A stretch of DNA of 36,153 nt from Rhodospirillaceae bacterium (GTDB lineage: Bacteria; Pseudomonadota; Alphaproteobacteria; Rhodospirillales; Rhodospirillaceae): contig SHVO01000013.1 of assembly GCA_009694245.1 (NCBI GenBank), positions 1-36,153 on the forward strand, read 5' to 3'. This document shows, piece by piece, positions 8,139-16,186 of this stretch. The notes below the pieces were generated by a model. That model made no database searches, was not told where the DNA came from, and worked only from the letters and a program-made list of their open reading frames with translations. Within the stretch, counting starts at the first letter, position 1. Each line of letters starts with the position of its first letter. The translations under genes and the position numbers were made by a program.

Positions 8139-8878
8139 TACTCCGCCGGCTGCGCGGCTTGATTCACGGCCACCTGGCTCATGCGCGCGTTCCGGATTTT
8201 TGCCGCCAGAAGCTCGCTGCGCAGCCGCAATACCAGGACCGCCACGTAGTAACTCGTGAACGCACCCATCATCAGGAACAGCGGCAGAAGAAGTGATTTA
8301 TCGACCGTCATCCCATCCATTTTGATAATCGAAGGCTGGTGCAGCGTATTCCACCACTCGACCGAGAAATGAATGATCGGCAGGTTCACCGATCCCACCA
8401 GCGCCAAAATGGCGGCGGCTTTGTCGCCGCGCTCGGAATCCTCAAAGGCATCGCCCAGCGCCAAGTAGCCGAGATAGAGAAAAAACAGAATCAATGTCGA
8501 TGTCAGGCGCCCGTCCCAGACCCAAAAGGTGCCCCACATCGGTTGGCCCCAGAGCATACCGGTAATCAACGCCAGCGCGGTAAAGACCGCGCCCATGGGG
8601 GCGGAGGCCTTCGCAACCAGATTAGCCATGGGATGGCGCCAAACCAGGAAGGCGGCGCTGTTGGCGGCAACGATGCCGTAGACCATCATCATCAGCCAGG
8701 CCGACGAGACGTGGACGTACATGATCCGCACCGTCTCGCCCTGCTGGTAGTCGGGCGGCGAGGTGACCAGGGCGATCGGGAGGCCGGCGAGAAACAGAAT
8801 TAAGCTTAGGCCCGCCGCCCAGGGATAGACGGCGTCGGCAATGCGCATGAACTGGGTTGGATTCGCGAACCGATGCAT
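8138..8878 (-). CDS. ccmC: Haem handling protein CcmC
   Basis: CcmC is an integral membrane protein that transfers haem to CcmE. The 246-residue reading begins at the ATG at 8878, which has AAGGAA 8 nt upstream; an in-frame start at 8947 lacks such a site. Six hydrophobic helices are visible. The WWD-type motif is WGTFWVWDGRLTS, and the two haem-ligand histidines are in MYVHVSSAW and HFSVEWWNTLHQP. It overlaps ccmD by one base. Because it follows a 211-bp gap after ccmB and has its own ribosome site, it could also be expressed from an internal promoter. Confidence 0.96.
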   Translation of the reverse strand: MHRFANPTQFMRIADAVYPWAAGLSLILFLAGLPIALVTSPPDYQQGETVRIMYVHVSSAWLMMMVYGIVAANSAAFLVWRHPMANLVAKASAPMGAVFTALALITGMLWGQPMWGTFWVWDGRLTSTLILFFLYLGYLALGDAFEDSERGDKAAAILALVGSVNLPIIHFSVEWWNTLHQPSIIKMDGMTVDKSLLLPLFLMMGAFTSYYVAVLVLRLRSELLAAKIRNARMSQVAVNQAAQPAE

Positions 8879-9089
8879 GGGGTTTCCTTGATTAGACCGA
8901 TGGTTTATCGCGGGCGCTCCAAACCTTCCACAGGAAATAGCCGCCACACCAAGTATCGGTTTTAATATAGGCCGGGCAGGGGCGATTCCGAGCCCATCTG
9001 CGGTCTCGATCGCGGGGCTTTTTGTAACAGGCCACGCTACCTAGAAGGGTATGATTACGAAATTTCCCGCTTAGTTCCGGGCGTTCAGA
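8879..9089. other. ccmB-ccmC gap with a plus-oriented terminator-like hairpin
   Basis: This is the only large gap inside the ccm block. On the plus strand, against the direction of the genes, AGCCC (8991-8995) can pair with GGGCT (9015-9019) with an inner GCG/CGC pairing, followed by TTTTT (9019-9023). On the minus strand a -10-like TATATT lies in the AT-rich patch near 8966-8975, but I found no good -35. The gap may therefore hold an internal ccmC promoter and the 3' end of an antisense transcript; neither is shown. Confidence 0.3.
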
Positions 9090-9755
9090 TTATTCCACCG
9101 CCTGCCTCAGGGCGGCGGCCGTGGCCCAAGGGCTAAAGGTGAGGGCGAGCACCATGAATCCGGCCAAGACCGAGAGCATCGGCGTGCTCGGAAGTCCGGT
9201 GAGGGCGGCTTCCACGGCGGCAGTGCCGAAGATCAGGATCGGAATGTAGAGCGGCAGCACGAGCAATGACAGCAGCACGCCGCCACGGCGTGTGCCAAGC
9301 ACCAAGGCCGCGCCGACCGCGCCCACCAGACTCACTGTCGGTGTGCCGAGGAGAAGTGCGAGCACAAGTGGACCATAGCCGGCCGCCGGCAAATGCAATG
9401 TTACGGCGAGAAGCGGCGAGACCAGGATCAAAGGCACGCCCGTCGTCAGCCAGTGGGCGCAGACTTTGGCCACCACCACCACCGGCAATGGTGCGCCCGC
9501 AAGGACCAGCTGATCCAGGGTGCCGTCTTCAAAATCCACTGCGAAAATGCGGTCGAGCGACAGAAGCGCTGCGAGCAGCGCGGTCACCCACAACACACCT
9601 CCGGCGATCCGCGCGAGAACATTGGTCTCCGGGCCGACTCCAAAAGGAAATAAGACAGTGGCAATGGCAAAGAACGCGACAACCGTCAGGCTGTCGGCGC
9701 TTTGGCGCAAAGCCAGACGCAAGTCACGCGCAAGGACCGTTGAGAACGCGCTCAT
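9090..9755 (-). CDS. ccmB: Haem exporter permease CcmB
   Basis: CcmB is the membrane subunit of the CcmAB ABC module, whose ATP hydrolysis drives release of haem-loaded CcmE. The 221-residue protein begins MSAFSTVLARDLRLALRQ at 9755. The longer open frame upstream is an out-of-frame extension across ccmA. The family-typical FAVDFEDGTLDQLVL segment follows the second helix, and about six hydrophobic helices are seen. Its ATG overlaps the ccmA stop by 4 nt. It is followed by the 211-bp gap before ccmC. Confidence 0.93.
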   Translation of the reverse strand: MSAFSTVLARDLRLALRQSADSLTVVAFFAIATVLFPFGVGPETNVLARIAGGVLWVTALLAALLSLDRIFAVDFEDGTLDQLVLAGAPLPVVVVAKVCAHWLTTGVPLILVSPLLAVTLHLPAAGYGPLVLALLLGTPTVSLVGAVGAALVLGTRRGGVLLSLLVLPLYIPILIFGTAAVEAALTGLPSTPMLSVLAGFMVLALTFSPWATAAALRQAVE

Positions 9756-10441
9756 TCCTCGCTCCAGTGTGAAGCGTCGGTCGGCGTGAAGGCGCCGAGA
9801 TTCAGTGTGGCGCCGTCTTCGACAAAAGCGGCGCCATGACTGGCCACGACCACTGCGCCGCCGCTGGCGCGGTGCGCGGCGATGGTGCGCGCGAGTGCCG
9901 CCAGCGAGCTTTCGTCCAGTGCGTTTCCCGGTTCGTCCAAGAGCCACAACGGCGCCGGCGCGACCATCAGCCGGGCCAAAGCCAGCCGGTGGCGTTGGCC
10001 CGCCGATAACAGCCGCGCCGGAAAGCCCGCCAAAGGCCGCATATCGAAGGCGTCCAAAGCCTGGGAGATGCCGGCATTGAGCCCGGCCCCGCGCCAAAGT
10101 GACATCCAGAACTCGAGGTTTTCAGCGACCGTCAGGGCGGGCTTGACCGCATCGAGGTGGCCGATGAAACGCAGGCGGGCGGCGTGGGCGTCGGGATCGT
10201 CGATCGGAATCTTGTCCCAGGCGAGTTGTCCGGCCGCCGCGCCGCTCAGCCCCGCCATCAACCGCAATAAAGTAGTTTTGCCGCTGCCGTTGGCGCCGCG
10301 CAAAACCAAGGCGCCGCCCGGCGGAAGGTTGAAGGCGAGACCGGTAAATACCAGGCGCCCGCCCCGACGGCAGGCCAATCCCGTGCCGGAAAAGCCGCCG
10401 ATCTGAAAACTATCGCCATTCCCACCCATGGGCCGGACCAT
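9752..10441 (-). CDS. ccmA: Haem exporter ATP-binding protein CcmA
   Basis: CcmA is the ATPase of the CcmABCD haem-handling complex, at the cytoplasmic face of the membrane. Visible motifs are Walker A GANGSGKTT, the ABC signature LLSAGQRHRLALARL, Walker B PLWLLDEP and the switch His in VVVASHG. The start is uncertain: ATGs at 10441 and 10429 both fit, neither with a strong ribosome site, while the frame stays open to 10561 without conserved sequence. I use 10441, giving 229 residues, close to the family norm. It is the first gene of the block and is divergent from acnA, so its promoter should lie in 10442-10793. Confidence 0.92.
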   Translation of the reverse strand: MVRPMGGNGDSFQIGGFSGTGLACRRGGRLVFTGLAFNLPPGGALVLRGANGSGKTTLLRLMAGLSGAAAGQLAWDKIPIDDPDAHAARLRFIGHLDAVKPALTVAENLEFWMSLWRGAGLNAGISQALDAFDMRPLAGFPARLLSAGQRHRLALARLMVAPAPLWLLDEPGNALDESSLAALARTIAAHRASGGAVVVASHGAAFVEDGATLNLGAFTPTDASHWSEE

Positions 10442-10793
10442 AGCAGAGCAAAGGCACTCCACTAGGGGCGCGCGATTGATTTTGCTAGGGTATTCGCCCG
10501 GTCGCGGCAGGGCCTCGCGGGAATGCCCCCCGCGCGCCCTTGTGCTTCGCACAAGGCTCAAATATTTAATTTAGACAAGGGGTTGGGGCCCGGGGCCGCA
10601 AGGGGACCCCTGGACTTTGCCCGGCGGATAGGGCTGATTCAGCCGCGAAGCCGGAACATAGCCGGTCGCGGCTGGGGACGGATCGCGTTCAGCTCCAGGG
10701 CCACAGCTTTGGTTCGGCCCGTTTCTGGCGCCACACGTCCCCGTCCTCGTCCGGGCCCAACCGTTTTAACGCTCAGCTGGTGAAGGAGCCTCC
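10442..10793. promoter_or_regulatory. Divergent ccmA / acnA control region
   Basis: This 352-bp region must carry the start signals for both ccmA and acnA. It contains a perfect hairpin, CCTTGTGC (10538-10545) pairing with GCACAAGG (10549-10556) around TTC, directly followed by an AT-rich patch (10558-10573) that stands out in GC-rich DNA. A weak plus-strand promoter candidate is TTGTGC (10540) with 17 bp to TATTTA (10563). The -35 element would then sit inside the hairpin. acnA itself has a good AAGGAG ribosome site just before 10794. No FNR or Fur box was recognised. Confidence 0.45.
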
Positions 10794-13484
10794 ATGCCGC
10801 TCAGTGGTCACGACACGCTGAAGACCCGCCGCACGCTCGCCGTCGGTTCGAAAAGTTATGACTATTTCAGCTTACCGGCGGCGGCCGAAAAAATCGGCGA
10901 CATCTCGCGCTTGCCGTTTTCGATGAAGGTGCTGCTCGAAAACCTCTTGCGTTACGAGGATGGGCGTACGGTCACCGTCGATCACGTCAAATCACTGGCG
11001 GCCTGGCTCAAGACCAAAAAGTCGGACGACGAAATCGCTTATCGCCCGGCCCGAGTGTTGATGCAGGATTTCACCGGTGTCCCCGCCGTCGTCGATCTCG
11101 CCGCCATGCGCGAGGCGATCAAGGCGCTTGGAGGTGACCCGCAGAAGATCAATCCGCTGTCGCCCGTCGACCTAGTCATCGATCACTCGGTGATGGTGGA
11201 TGCCTACGCCAACGCAACTTCGCTGCAGCAGAACATCGATCTGGAATTCGAACGCAACGGCGAGCGCTATAAGTTCCTGCGCTGGGGCCAGATGGGTTTC
11301 GCCAACTTCCGCGTCGTGCCGCCAGGCACCGGCATTTGCCATCAGGTGAACGTCGAGTATCTCGCGCAGGTGGTCTGGACCGGCGAGGAAAATGGAAAAA
11401 CGCTCGCCTATCCCGACACCCTCGTTGGCACCGACAGTCATACTACAATGGTCAACGGCCTCGCCGTGTTGGGCTGGGGCGTTGGCGGCATCGAAGCCGA
11501 AGCCGCCATGCTCGGCCAGCCGACGCCGATGCTGATTCCCGAAGTTGTCGGCTTCAAGCTCACCGGCAAGCTGAAGGAGGGCATGACGGCCACCGACCTC
11601 GTTTTGACCGTCACGCAAATGCTGCGCAAGAAGGGTGTCGTCAATAAGTTCGTCGAATTCTTCGGGCCCGGCCTCAGCGACCTGTCGCTGACGGACCGCG
11701 CGACCATCGCCAACATGGCGCCGGAATACGGCGCCACCTGCGGCTTCTTCCCGATCGACAAAGAAGTCATCCGCTATCTCAGCTTTACCGGTCGTGATCC
11801 CCAGCGCGTGGCGCTGGTCGAGGCCTATGCCAAGGCGCAAGGCCTGTGGCGCGACGAAAAGACCGCCGATCCGGTTTTTACCGACACCTTGGAACTCGAT
11901 CTCGCCGCCGTCGAGCCGTCGCTGGCTGGACCAAAGCGGCCGCAAGACCGCGTCTCGCTGTCCGCCGCAAGTAAGGAATTCGATAAGGCGCTTAAAGAAA
12001 CTTTCAGCCACGCCGCTCCCGTTTCTTCGCCGGTCGCAGGCCTCAGCGGTGTGGGCGCCAAAGACAAATTGCAAGATGGCGACGTCGCCATCGCCGCTAT
12101 CACGTCCTGCACCAATACCTCCAATCCGTCGGTGTTATTCGCCGCCGGCCTGCTCGCACGCAAGGCCCGCGAAAAAGGCCTGACCCGCAAACCCTGGGTA
12201 AAGACCTCGCTTGCGCCCGGATCACAGGTCGTCACCGACTATCTCGATAAGGCGGGGCTCACGGCCGATCTCAATGCGCTCGGCTTCAACACCGTCGGTT
12301 ACGGCTGCACGACCTGCATCGGCAACTCCGGCCCGCTCGACGACAATATCGCCAAGTCGATCGAAACCGGCGATTTGGTTGTCACGGCAGTGCTATCGGG
12401 CAATCGCAACTTTGAAGGCCGTATCAGCCCGCATATCAAGGCCAACTATCTGGCCTCGCCGCCTTTGGTGGTCGCCTACGCGCTGCTTGGCACCATGAGC
12501 AAAGACATCACGACCGAACCGCTGGGCAACGGCAAGGACGGCAAGCCGGTTTACCTGAAGGACATCTGGCCGACCGCTAAGGAAGTCGCCGAGTTCATCG
12601 AGAAATTCCTGACGCGCGAGATGTTCAGTTCAAGGTATTCCGACGTGTTCAAAGGACCGGCGCCCTGGCAGGCCGTCAAGGCCACCAAGAGCGAGACCTA
12701 CGCCTGGGACAAGACCTCCACCTATGTCGCCAATCCGCCATATTTCGTGGGCATGACCGCGAAGCCGAAAGCCGTTACCGATATCGTCGGCGCCCGGCCC
12801 ATGGCCATCCTCGGGGATTCGGTAACCACCGATCATATTTCGCCGGCGGGCTCCATCAAGAAGGACAGCCCGGCCGGCAAATACCTGATCGAGCACGGCG
12901 TCTTGCAGAAGGACTTCAATTCCTACGGCGCGCGCCGCGGCCACCATGAAGTCATGATGCGCGGCACCTTTGCCAATATCCGCATCAAGAACGAAATGGT
13001 TCCGGGCGTGGAAGGCGGGGTCACCAAGCATCATCCTTCGGGCGCGGTTATGCCGATTTATGACGCGGCGATGAAATATCAGAAAGAGGGAACACCCCTG
13101 GTCGTGGTCGCCGGCAAGGAATACGGCACCGGCTCATCGCGCGATTGGGCGGCCAAGGGCACCAATCTCTTGGGCGTCAAAGCCGTGATCGTCGAAAGCT
13201 TCGAACGCATTCACCGCTCCAACTTGGTCGGCATGGGCGTGTTGCCCTTGCAGTTCAAGGGCGATGCAACGCGGAAGACATTGAAACTCGACGGCACCGA
13301 GACCTTCGACATCAAAAATCTTCTGAACCTTAAGCCGCTCGGCGACGTCGACGTGACCATCCACCGCGTAGGCGGCAAGTCAGAGACCATCACCGTGCTC
13401 TGCCGCATCGATAACTCAGGCGAGCTCGACTATTACAAGAACGGCGGCGTGCTGCATTACGTGCTGCGCAGTTTGGTCGCCTGA
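10794..13484 (+). CDS. acnA: Aconitate hydratase A
   Basis: This enzyme interconverts citrate and isocitrate in the TCA cycle using a [4Fe-4S] cluster. The 896-residue length and monofunctional AcnA/IRP1 layout are typical. The three cluster cysteines are visible at about residues 439 ([13 protein letters not shown]), 505 and 508 ([12 protein letters not shown]). Other landmarks are [46 protein letters not shown] with the swivel domain, and [20 protein letters not shown] stands 5 nt before the ATG. It is divergent from ccmA, an arrangement I associate with alphaproteobacteria. A stable hairpin follows the stop. Confidence 0.97.
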   Translation: MPLSGHDTLKTRRTLAVGSKSYDYFSLPAAAEKIGDISRLPFSMKVLLENLLRYEDGRTVTVDHVKSLAAWLKTKKSDDEIAYRPARVLMQDFTGVPAVVDLAAMREAIKALGGDPQKINPLSPVDLVIDHSVMVDAYANATSLQQNIDLEFERNGERYKFLRWGQMGFANFRVVPPGTGICHQVNVEYLAQVVWTGEENGKTLAYPDTLVGTDSHTTMVNGLAVLGWGVGGIEAEAAMLGQPTPMLIPEVVGFKLTGKLKEGMTATDLVLTVTQMLRKKGVVNKFVEFFGPGLSDLSLTDRATIANMAPEYGATCGFFPIDKEVIRYLSFTGRDPQRVALVEAYAKAQGLWRDEKTADPVFTDTLELDLAAVEPSLAGPKRPQDRVSLSAASKEFDKALKETFSHAAPVSSPVAGLSGVGAKDKLQDGDVAIAAITSCTNTSNPSVLFAAGLLARKAREKGLTRKPWVKTSLAPGSQVVTDYLDKAGLTADLNALGFNTVGYGCTTCIGNSGPLDDNIAKSIETGDLVVTAVLSGNRNFEGRISPHIKANYLASPPLVVAYALLGTMSKDITTEPLGNGKDGKPVYLKDIWPTAKEVAEFIEKFLTREMFSSRYSDVFKGPAPWQAVKATKSETYAWDKTSTYVANPPYFVGMTAKPKAVTDIVGARPMAILGDSVTTDHISPAGSIKKDSPAGKYLIEHGVLQKDFNSYGARRGHHEVMMRGTFANIRIKNEMVPGVEGGVTKHHPSGAVMPIYDAAMKYQKEGTPLVVVAGKEYGTGSSRDWAAKGTNLLGVKAVIVESFERIHRSNLVGMGVLPLQFKGDATRKTLKLDGTETFDIKNLLNLKPLGDVDVTIHRVGGKSETITVLCRIDNSGELDYYKNGGVLHYVLRSLVA

Positions 13485-13523
13485 CGCGCGGGCCTGGCAG
13501 GCAACGGCACGCCAGGCCGCGTC
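13483..13523 (+). terminator. Hairpin directly after acnA
   Basis: GGCCTGGC (13491-13498) pairs perfectly with GCCAGGCC (13511-13518), and GACGC/GCGTC (13483-13487 and 13519-13523) can extend the stem across a 3-nt bulge. It begins in the acnA stop codon. No T run follows, so it may be a 3'-end stabiliser or a Rho-assisted site rather than a classical terminator. Confidence 0.5.
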
Positions 13524-13585
13524 ACGTCGCTTTCGATGCCCTCGGGTACGGCCCCGCGCTGGAAGAGTGAGGGAGGAGTGCGGCT

Positions 13586-14446
13586 ATGCCTCTAGGACCG
13601 CTCTTTGCGATCCTGGCTGCGGCGTTAATGGCTCAGGCCGCCGCTGCTGCGGACGGCTCTTTCCTGGACATCCCAGGCGGCCGCATCGCCTATGAAAGCG
13701 GCAAACCAACGGCGGCGAGTGAGACGGTCATACTGATCGACGACGGCACGCTCGATTCGGCTGTCTGGAATGGCGTCTTTCCCATTCTCTGCGAAAAATT
13801 CCATACCGTTCGCTTCGATCTGCGCGGCTATGGCAACTCGCCGCAGCCGACGGAACGCTATTCTCCGGTGGATGACATTAGGCATGTGATGTCCGGCCTC
13901 AGGATCAAACGCGCGGCCCTTGTTGGCGCATCGGCCAACGGTGGACGCGCGCTGGCTTTCACGCTTGCGCATCCCGAAGCGGTGGACGCCCTGGTGCTGA
14001 TTGGCCCGTCCATTTCCGGTGTTCCGTCTTCGGAAAGTTTCATAAAAGAAGTAATGCCGTTCGTCGAACGGCTGGCTAAGAACGATAGACCCGGCGCGAT
14101 CGAGGTCGCGGAAAAGTGGCGGCATTTGGTTGCACCGGCAAACGCCGCCGCGATGCAGGAGCTTCGAGCGCTCCTTAAGAAGCGCGCTCAGACCATTCAG
14201 CTGGATACGCTAGCGGCGCCCGGCGAGTCCATCGTGGAGAGACTAGGGGAGATAAAGGCGCGCATCCTGGTGATCGCCGGAGAGTTCGACCATCCCAACA
14301 ACTTGAACCATTCGAAGGTTGCACACGAAAAAATCCCGGGCTCCTCCTTCATCATGATGAAGGACTCCGCGCACTTACCGTTTCTGGAACATCCAGCGGA
14401 GTTTGCGGATGTCGTGGTCAAATTCCTGCAGGCAAAGCGACGGTAG
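13586..14446 (+). CDS. Secreted alpha/beta hydrolase
   Basis: This is a 286-residue alpha/beta-hydrolase-fold protein with an N-terminal signal peptide (about residues 1-22, ending AQAAAAADG), so it is likely periplasmic. The substrate is unknown. GGGAGGAG precedes the start. Fold landmarks are HTVRFDLRGYGNSPQP, the nucleophile elbow LVGASANGGRAL (Ser116), a probable acid in AGEFDHPNN (Asp235) and the catalytic His in DSAHLPFLEHP (His263). The elbow reads GASAN then GG rather than the usual GxSxG, so the residue two after Ser is Asn. It stands alone between acnA and the toxin-antitoxin pair; coordinated expression with acnA is unlikely given the hairpin between them. Confidence 0.78.
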   Translation: MPLGPLFAILAAALMAQAAAAADGSFLDIPGGRIAYESGKPTAASETVILIDDGTLDSAVWNGVFPILCEKFHTVRFDLRGYGNSPQPTERYSPVDDIRHVMSGLRIKRAALVGASANGGRALAFTLAHPEAVDALVLIGPSISGVPSSESFIKEVMPFVERLAKNDRPGAIEVAEKWRHLVAPANAAAMQELRALLKKRAQTIQLDTLAAPGESIVERLGEIKARILVIAGEFDHPNNLNHSKVAHEKIPGSSFIMMKDSAHLPFLEHPAEFADVVVKFLQAKRR

Positions 14447-14619
14447 CCTATCGCCCGCTTCGCTGTCTGCCTGCGTCCGAAATTGCGTCGATCCGAGCCG
14501 CACCCGGGCGATGATCCCCGTCGCTGCGGATCGGGCTAAAATCCACCTTCAACCACTCGGCATTGAGCCACCGTAACTCCCGAAGTCCCCCCGATTCCGG
14601 CGCGAGCAAGCAAGTGACC

Positions 14620-14648
14620 TTGCCGAGTACCCAATTATTGGGTATAGT
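14620..14648 (+). promoter_or_regulatory. Toxin-antitoxin promoter with operator in the spacer
   Basis: TTGCCG (14620-14625), a 17-bp spacer and TATAGT (14643-14648) form the best sigma-70-type promoter in the window. A perfect inverted repeat, TACCCAAT-T-ATTGGGTA (14628-14644), fills the spacer and runs into the -10 box. That is where the XRE antitoxin would be expected to repress its own operon. Transcription should start near 14655, the toxin ATG. Confidence 0.75.
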
Positions 14649-14654
14649 GCCATC

Positions 14655-14963
14655 ATGATCAAGACGGTCTGCGAAACCAGGCGCGCGCTTAAGAGCCTGG
14701 CGCAGGCTCCTGAATTCGTTCGGATCAACTATCTCATGTGGCGAGGTCAGATTGAGGAAAGCGGCCTCGATGAGGTTCGCAAGGTGCCCGGCTACCACGA
14801 TGAACCGTTGCAAGGCAAACTGAAGCATTTCCGTTCCGTCCGTTTGGGCCGCGCATACCGCATATTTTATCGGATCGCCGCGATCGACCAAATCGAAGCG
14901 GTCCTAGTGGAAGAGGTGAAACGCCATGACTACAAGAAAATCGAAAGGCTCCTCGACCGCTGA
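14655..14963 (+). CDS. RelE/HigB-type toxin
   Basis: This 102-residue protein matches the RelE/HigB type II toxin fold, which usually cleaves mRNA in the ribosome. Typical features are an N-terminal basic helix region, PLQGKLKHFRSVRLGRAYRIFYRI and a C-terminal EAVLVEEVKRHDYKKIERL. It precedes and overlaps its putative antitoxin by 38 nt, the toxin-first order seen in higBA. There is no Shine-Dalgarno sequence before the ATG, and the predicted transcription start coincides with the ATG, so the toxin may be translated from a leaderless mRNA. Family assignment is by pattern; activity as an RNase is inferred from the family. Confidence 0.8.
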   Translation: MIKTVCETRRALKSLAQAPEFVRINYLMWRGQIEESGLDEVRKVPGYHDEPLQGKLKHFRSVRLGRAYRIFYRIAAIDQIEAVLVEEVKRHDYKKIERLLDR

Positions 14964-15246
14964 GTTAGAAAAGGCTCTGCTGGGCGACGCTATGACCTTC
15001 GGTAAGGCTCTGATGGGCCTGCGGGAACTCTATGCCCTGTCGCAGGGCGAGATGGGCAAACGAGTCGGCCTTTCTAAGCAGCATGTATGCGATATCGAGA
15101 AGGAACGAAGGTCCGTCAGCCCGGCAAAGGCGGCGACCATTGCGCGCAAACTCGGGCACCCCGAAGCCTATTTCGTGCGTCTCGCGCTTCAGGGTCGGAT
15201 CAATCACGACGGCCTGAAATTCAAGGTCAGTTTGGAGGCTGCTTAG
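14926..15246 (+). CDS. XRE-family antitoxin / repressor
   Basis: This 106-residue protein has a helix-turn-helix of the XRE/Cro type (about residues 28-82): LMGLRELYALSQGEMGKRVG followed by LSKQHVCDIEKERRSVSP. It is expected to neutralise the upstream toxin and to repress the operon through the inverted repeat at 14628-14644. GAAGAGG lies upstream of the ATG, inside the toxin gene, so the antitoxin, unlike the toxin, has a plausible ribosome site. It ends with a short polar tail. It could in principle be a plain transcriptional regulator, but the toxin-first overlap favours the antitoxin role. Confidence 0.8.
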   Translation: MTTRKSKGSSTAELEKALLGDAMTFGKALMGLRELYALSQGEMGKRVGLSKQHVCDIEKERRSVSPAKAATIARKLGHPEAYFVRLALQGRINHDGLKFKVSLEAA

Positions 15247-15319
15247 ATAGCGTTCGGAACAACGATGCTGCCAGATTTGAGTCGGAGTGGGCCGCGGGCT
15301 TGGGGTCCCGGGCCTGAAC

Positions 15320-16060
15320 CTACCGTACCGCCGCGAGAAACCGCTCCTGGCGAAAGCTGCCCAGCAGTTCCGTCAAATCCCAGGCCGATACCGAAGGATC
15401 GCGCGAATACATGATGCGGTCCACGCGTCCCACCAAATTCTCGGACGGCACGAAGCCGACGCCGCCAGACGCCGCCGCTACGCGGCTGTCGAGCGAATTG
15501 TCGCGGTTGTCGCCCATCATGAAATAGTGGCTTTGGGGCACGACGTATTCCGCCGTGTCGTCATGAAGTGCGCGGTCAGAACTCTCATTGATCTCGTGCG
15601 TGCGGCCGCCCGGCAGGGTTTCGATATATCGGTGCGACCCGCCGCCGGCGTTGGTCTCACGACGCGGCACTTGCGTGCCGTTGATATAAAGCCGGCCGCC
15701 CTGAACCTGAACGCGGTCGCCGGGAAGCCCGATCAGGCGTTTGACGTAGTTCTCCGATGGATCGCGCGGCAGCTTGAACACAATCACGTCGCCGCGCTCG
15801 GGCGGGCTCTCCAGCAGACGGCCCTTGGACGCGGGCAACAGAAAATCGGGCACCGATCCGATCGGCGCGGAGTACTTGCTGAAGCCGTAGGCGTACTTGC
15901 CGGCAATCAGGGTGTCGCCGATCAGCAAAGTAGGGATCATCGAGCCGCTGGGAACGTTAAACGGCTCTGCCGCAACTGTCCGGACGATGAGCGCAAAACC
16001 AAGCGCAATGAATACCGAACCGGCATCACGCCATAAGTTTGTTGCCTGGAACTTCGCCAT
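15320..16060 (-). CDS. lepB: Signal peptidase I
   Basis: Signal peptidase I removes signal peptides from exported proteins at the outer face of the inner membrane. The 246-residue reading starts at the ATG at 16060; in-frame GTG (16066) and TTG (16090) starts are possible. One membrane helix (about residues 13-31) precedes the catalytic region. The nucleophile Ser40 is in NVPSGSMIPTL and the general base Lys107 in YVKRLIGLPGDRV. The late conserved box YFMMGDNRDNSLDSR is present. The gene stands apart from the usual acpS/rnc/era neighbours. A TATACT -10-like box lies at 16104-16099 on the minus strand without a clear -35, which would give a leader of about 30 nt. Confidence 0.94.
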   Translation of the reverse strand: MAKFQATNLWRDAGSVFIALGFALIVRTVAAEPFNVPSGSMIPTLLIGDTLIAGKYAYGFSKYSAPIGSVPDFLLPASKGRLLESPPERGDVIVFKLPRDPSENYVKRLIGLPGDRVQVQGGRLYINGTQVPRRETNAGGGSHRYIETLPGGRTHEINESSDRALHDDTAEYVVPQSHYFMMGDNRDNSLDSRVAAASGGVGFVPSENLVGRVDRIMYSRDPSVSAWDLTELLGSFRQERFLAAVR

Positions 16061-16186
16061 TCTCACCAACCATGCCGTACAAGGGGTCAACGTTGGCCAG
16101 TATATGGTCCCCGACTAGCTCCGTGCGTGCGGTTTGAATGCCGATGACGTTTTTGTAATCACCGCAGGTTCGCCAAGCGTCGCTTT

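Noticed and set aside
14448-14891. Minus-strand ORF opposite the toxin gene
   Set aside because: It is antisense to the RelE-type toxin and crosses its strong promoter; no motif is visible.
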